Origin: E44-bin46 sp964354655
Lineage (GTDB): Bacteria; Chloroflexota; Dehalococcoidia; Dehalococcoidales; E44-bin46
DNA length: 25,687 nt
NCBI GenBank assembly: GCA_964354655.1
Contig: CAYHAL010000017.1
Location: 1-25,687 of the forward strand
Direction: 5' to 3'
The notes below the pieces were generated by a model. That model made no database searches. It was not told the DNA's origin and worked only from the letters and a program-made list of their open reading frames with translations. Made by a program: the position numbers and the translations under genes. Shown piece by piece: positions 23,894 through 25,687 of this stretch; the stretch's first letter is position 1; each line of letters opens with the position of its first letter.

Positions 23894-25156
23894 ATGAATA
23901 TCGCCGAACTAGAAACCAAAAACCGAGACGAGTTGATTGAGCTGGCTAAGGAAATGGGCATCTCCAGCTATACCAACCTCAAGAAGCAAGACCTCGTCAT
24001 GCGCCTGCTCCAGGCATATACCGAGCAACAGGGCAATATCTTCTGCAGCGGTATCCTAGAGATTATGAGCGAGGGCTACGGCTTCCTCAGGCAAAAGACC
24101 CTGCTGCCCAGCCAGGATGATGTCTATGTCTCCCAGTCTCAAATCCGCCGCTTTGGTCTTCGCAGTGGTGATATGGTTGCCGGTCAGGGCAGACCACCTA
24201 AAAGCGGCGAAAAATATTACAGCTTGCTCCGGGTAGAGGCAATTAATGATAACAATCCCGAACTAGCCAAATCCCGACCCTACTTCACCTCACTTACCCC
24301 CACCTTCCCTGACAAATTGATTAACCTGGAGACCTCAGCCGATGACCTGTCCACCCGACTCCTGAACTTCATCGCCCCTATCGGTCGCGGGCAACGGGGC
24401 TTAATTGTGTCACCACCTAAGGCTGGTAAAACAATCCTGCTCAAAGCCATAGCCAATGCCACCACCACTAACTATAATGATATTCACCTTATGGTGTGCC
24501 TTATTGGTGAGCGGCCGGAGGAGGTTACCGATATGAAGCGCTCAGTCAGAGGTGATGTGATAAGTGCCACCTTTGACGAGCCGGTAGAGAACCATACCCG
24601 TGTCGCCGAGTTAGCCCTGGAGACAGCCAAGCGACTGGTAGAGAGCGGGAAGGACGTACTTATCCTCCTTGATGGCATTACCCGCCTCACCCGGTCATAC
24701 AATCTGGCTATGCCACCCAGCGGTCGCACCCTGTCCGGGGGTATTGACCCGGCTGCCCTCTACCCGCCCAAACACTTCTTTGGCGCCGCCCGCAATACCG
24801 CTGAGGGTGGTAGCTTGACTATTATCGCCACCTGCCTTATTGATACCGGCAGCCGCATGGACGAGCTCATCTACGAGGAGTTCAAGGGGACGGGCAATAT
24901 GGAAGTCCACCTCGACCGCCGACTAGCAGAGCGCCGAATCTTCCCCGCCATAGACATTCAGCGCAGCGGTACCAGGCGAGAGGAGCTACTCATAGACGAA
25001 AACTCGATAAAGCAGGTCTGGCTGCTGCGGCGCATGGTGTCTATGGTTGCCTCTGACACGGTCAACTTTACCGAAACTACCGAGCGAGTCATTGACCGCC
25101 TTCGCAGGACAAAGACCAACGCCGAGTTCCTGGCTAACCTCACTAAGGAAATGTAA
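23894..25156 (+). CDS. rho: Transcription termination factor Rho
   Basis: This 420-residue RNA-dependent hexameric ATPase terminates transcripts. The N-terminal Rho_N helical domain (about 1-45, MNIAELETKNRDELIELAKE) precedes the RNA-binding cold-shock-like domain (about 48-120, including GYGFLRQ). The ATPase core carries Walker A SPPKAGKT (173-180), Walker B VLILLD (255-260), and later YPPKHFFGAARN and EFKGTGN for the Q- and R-loops. I chose the ATG at 23894-23896 because GGGGGAGG lies five bases upstream; a GTG at 23870 is in frame but has no such site. It has no long insertion in the N-terminal domain. Confidence 0.97.
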   Translation: MNIAELETKNRDELIELAKEMGISSYTNLKKQDLVMRLLQAYTEQQGNIFCSGILEIMSEGYGFLRQKTLLPSQDDVYVSQSQIRRFGLRSGDMVAGQGRPPKSGEKYYSLLRVEAINDNNPELAKSRPYFTSLTPTFPDKLINLETSADDLSTRLLNFIAPIGRGQRGLIVSPPKAGKTILLKAIANATTTNYNDIHLMVCLIGERPEEVTDMKRSVRGDVISATFDEPVENHTRVAELALETAKRLVESGKDVLILLDGITRLTRSYNLAMPPSGRTLSGGIDPAALYPPKHFFGAARNTAEGGSLTIIATCLIDTGSRMDELIYEEFKGTGNMEVHLDRRLAERRIFPAIDIQRSGTRREELLIDENSIKQVWLLRRMVSMVASDTVNFTETTERVIDRLRRTKTNAEFLANLTKEM

Positions 25157-25193
25157 ATAACTTTCGAGATTCTTTTAACCTCACCCCCTCAAT

Positions 25194-25255
25194 CCCCCTC
25201 TCCTTAAGAAGGAGAGGGGGAAGGTATTTATAGAAGAGGGGCTAACGCCCCTCTT
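25194..25255. repeat. Composite hairpin repeat, copy 3
   Basis: Arm A (25194-25220) is a 12-bp perfect stem CCCCCTCTCCTT with loop AAG. Thirteen bases later, arm B (25234-25255) is a 9-bp stem AAGAGGGGC/GCCCCTCTT with loop TAAC. It has the same orientation as copy 1. It begins 38 bp after the rho stop codon and could act as its terminator or as an mRNA-stabilising structure. Confidence 0.8.
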
Positions 25256-25307
25256 AAACACCCTATTAAATTAGGCTCATTATCAAAGGGAAGGGGGAGT
25301 ATGAGTC

Positions 25308-25431
25308 AGAGAGGGGCGAAGCCCCTCTCTAGAGTCTCTTCTTCCTCTCCTTCCGAAATAATGGGGAGAGTCAAAGGGAAGCGAAGCCTCCCTTATATAA
25401 CCAATTCCCCCTCCCTTCATAAGGGAGGGGG
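25308..25431. repeat. Composite hairpin repeat, copy 4 (inverted, with a duplicated B arm)
   Basis: A B-type arm (25308-25330) has a 10-bp perfect stem AGAGAGGGGC with loop GAA. A second B-type arm (25374-25394) has AAGGGAAGC/GCCTCCCTT with one mismatch and loop GAA. Arm A (25407-25431) has an 11-bp perfect stem CCCCCTCCCTT with loop CAT. The B-to-A order makes it inverted relative to copy 3, so copies 3 and 4 face each other across about 50 bp. Confidence 0.78.
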
Positions 25432-25506
25432 ATAAAAGGGGGTGGGTTGGTGGGTTAATAAACAATCTCAATATAAGGGCTTGAGAAGTGTAAAATTATT
25501 CGCCTA

Positions 25507-25534
25507 TTGACAAATGACGCTTTTATGCTATAGT
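25507..25534 (+). promoter_or_regulatory. Predicted promoter for the gene beyond the right edge
   Basis: A perfect TTGACA (25507-25512) is followed after 16 bases by TATAGT (25529-25534). Transcription would start near 25541, leaving at least 145 nt of leader inside the window. Confidence 0.6.
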
Positions 25535-25589
25535 GTATAGCCACTAACAAGGTATGTTATAGTTAGATTCAGGAAAGGGGGTGATGCCA

Positions 25590-25613
25590 TGGTAAAGTCC
25601 CGGAGGGATTAGT
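25590..25613 (+). CDS. Possible seven-codon leader peptide
   Basis: An AGGGGGTGAT ribosome site, very close to the 16S anti-Shine-Dalgarno complement, precedes ATG by four to six bases. The frame reads MVKSRRD and stops at TAG. No long ORF follows before the window ends. It could be a regulatory leader peptide, or the apparent site may be part of a structured RNA. Lysine and arginine make up three of seven residues. Confidence 0.35.
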
Positions 25614-25656
25614 CCTGAAGGGGAAGCTCAATAAGAGCCCACGGAAATAAATCGCA

Positions 25657-25684
25657 ATTTTATCTCCACGGAAAGAGATAAAAT
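25657..25684 (+). promoter_or_regulatory. Hairpin at the right edge of the window
   Basis: ATTTTATCTC (25657-25666) pairs perfectly over 10 bp with GAGATAAAAT (25675-25684) around loop CACGGAAA. The loop repeats a CCACGGAAA found 27 bases earlier (25639-25647). It has no T-tract, so it is more likely a leader structure than a terminator. Confidence 0.45.
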
Positions 25685-25687
25685 AAT

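Larger units (their letters stand above)
25157..25687. other. Gene-poor region downstream of rho
   Basis: This 531-bp stretch contains two composite hairpin repeats (25194-25255 and 25308-25431), a short A+T-rich gap, a promoter (25507-25534) and the leader of a gene that starts beyond the window. A seven-codon ORF (25590-25613) is the only open frame with a good ribosome site. Confidence 0.7.

Noticed and set aside
21405..25567. Shared TTATAGTTAGATT near the pyrG promoter and the right-edge leader
   Set aside because: A 13-base A+T-rich match is expected by chance in a window this size, and its position relative to the promoter differs (overlapping the -10 box in one case, downstream of the start in the other).
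25541..25687. Right-edge leader as tmRNA, RNase P RNA, SRP RNA or tRNA
   Set aside because: I found none of the conserved blocks of these RNAs and no cloverleaf; only the short ORF, the repeated CCACGGAAA and a hairpin are supportable.

Overview
The window is about 50% G+C and densely packed. Most of it is transcribed from the minus strand; only the last 4 kb is on the plus strand. It looks like the chromosome of a monoderm-type bacterium, and I infer Chloroflexota, probably Dehalococcoidia-like. The inference rests on a type IV pilus (T4P) cluster with no PilQ or PilP, a ClpC-type (not ClpB) AAA+ unfoldase, many short overlapping genes, and dispersed C-rich/G-rich hairpin repeats between genes. 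No 16S or other decisive marker is present, so the taxonomy is a guess.

Layout, left to right. The 5' end of proC (minus) enters at the left edge. A hairpin repeat separates it from a solitary beta-class DNA methyltransferase fused to a C-terminal Mrr-like nuclease domain, and a second copy of the repeat precedes leuS. From 4700 to 16281 runs one long minus-strand T4P unit. In transcription order it holds a pilin (pilA), a sensorless histidine kinase, an Rcp1-like response regulator, a REC-histidine kinase hybrid, two near-duplicate CheY-like regulators, pilB, pilC, two prepilins, a pilin-like protein carrying seven exact-length 18-residue beta-helix repeats, pilO, a pilM-pilN fusion and pilT. 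A good promoter and a roughly 200-nt structured leader precede pilA. Upstream are tRNA-Ala(GGC), two overlapping SAM methyltransferases, a VTT/DedA-like membrane protein and clpC. A 353-bp divergent region then leads to pyrG, a small transaldolase/fructose-6-phosphate aldolase gene and rho on the plus strand. The last 530 bp holds two more hairpin repeats, a promoter, and an untranslated leader with a strong ribosome site followed by a seven-codon ORF.

How it fits together. PilB and PilT should power extension and retraction, PilC is the membrane platform, and PilMN and PilO form the inner alignment complex. The three prepilin/pilin genes plus the beta-helix protein supply the fibre and perhaps a tip or cell-wall-facing part. 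The four receiver domains in the cluster have no DNA-binding output, so the embedded phosphorelay probably acts through protein contacts, plausibly on the pilus motors. The most unusual items are the beta-helix pilin-like protein, the embedded phosphorelay, the structured pilA leader, the composite hairpin repeat family and the unassigned leader at the right edge.
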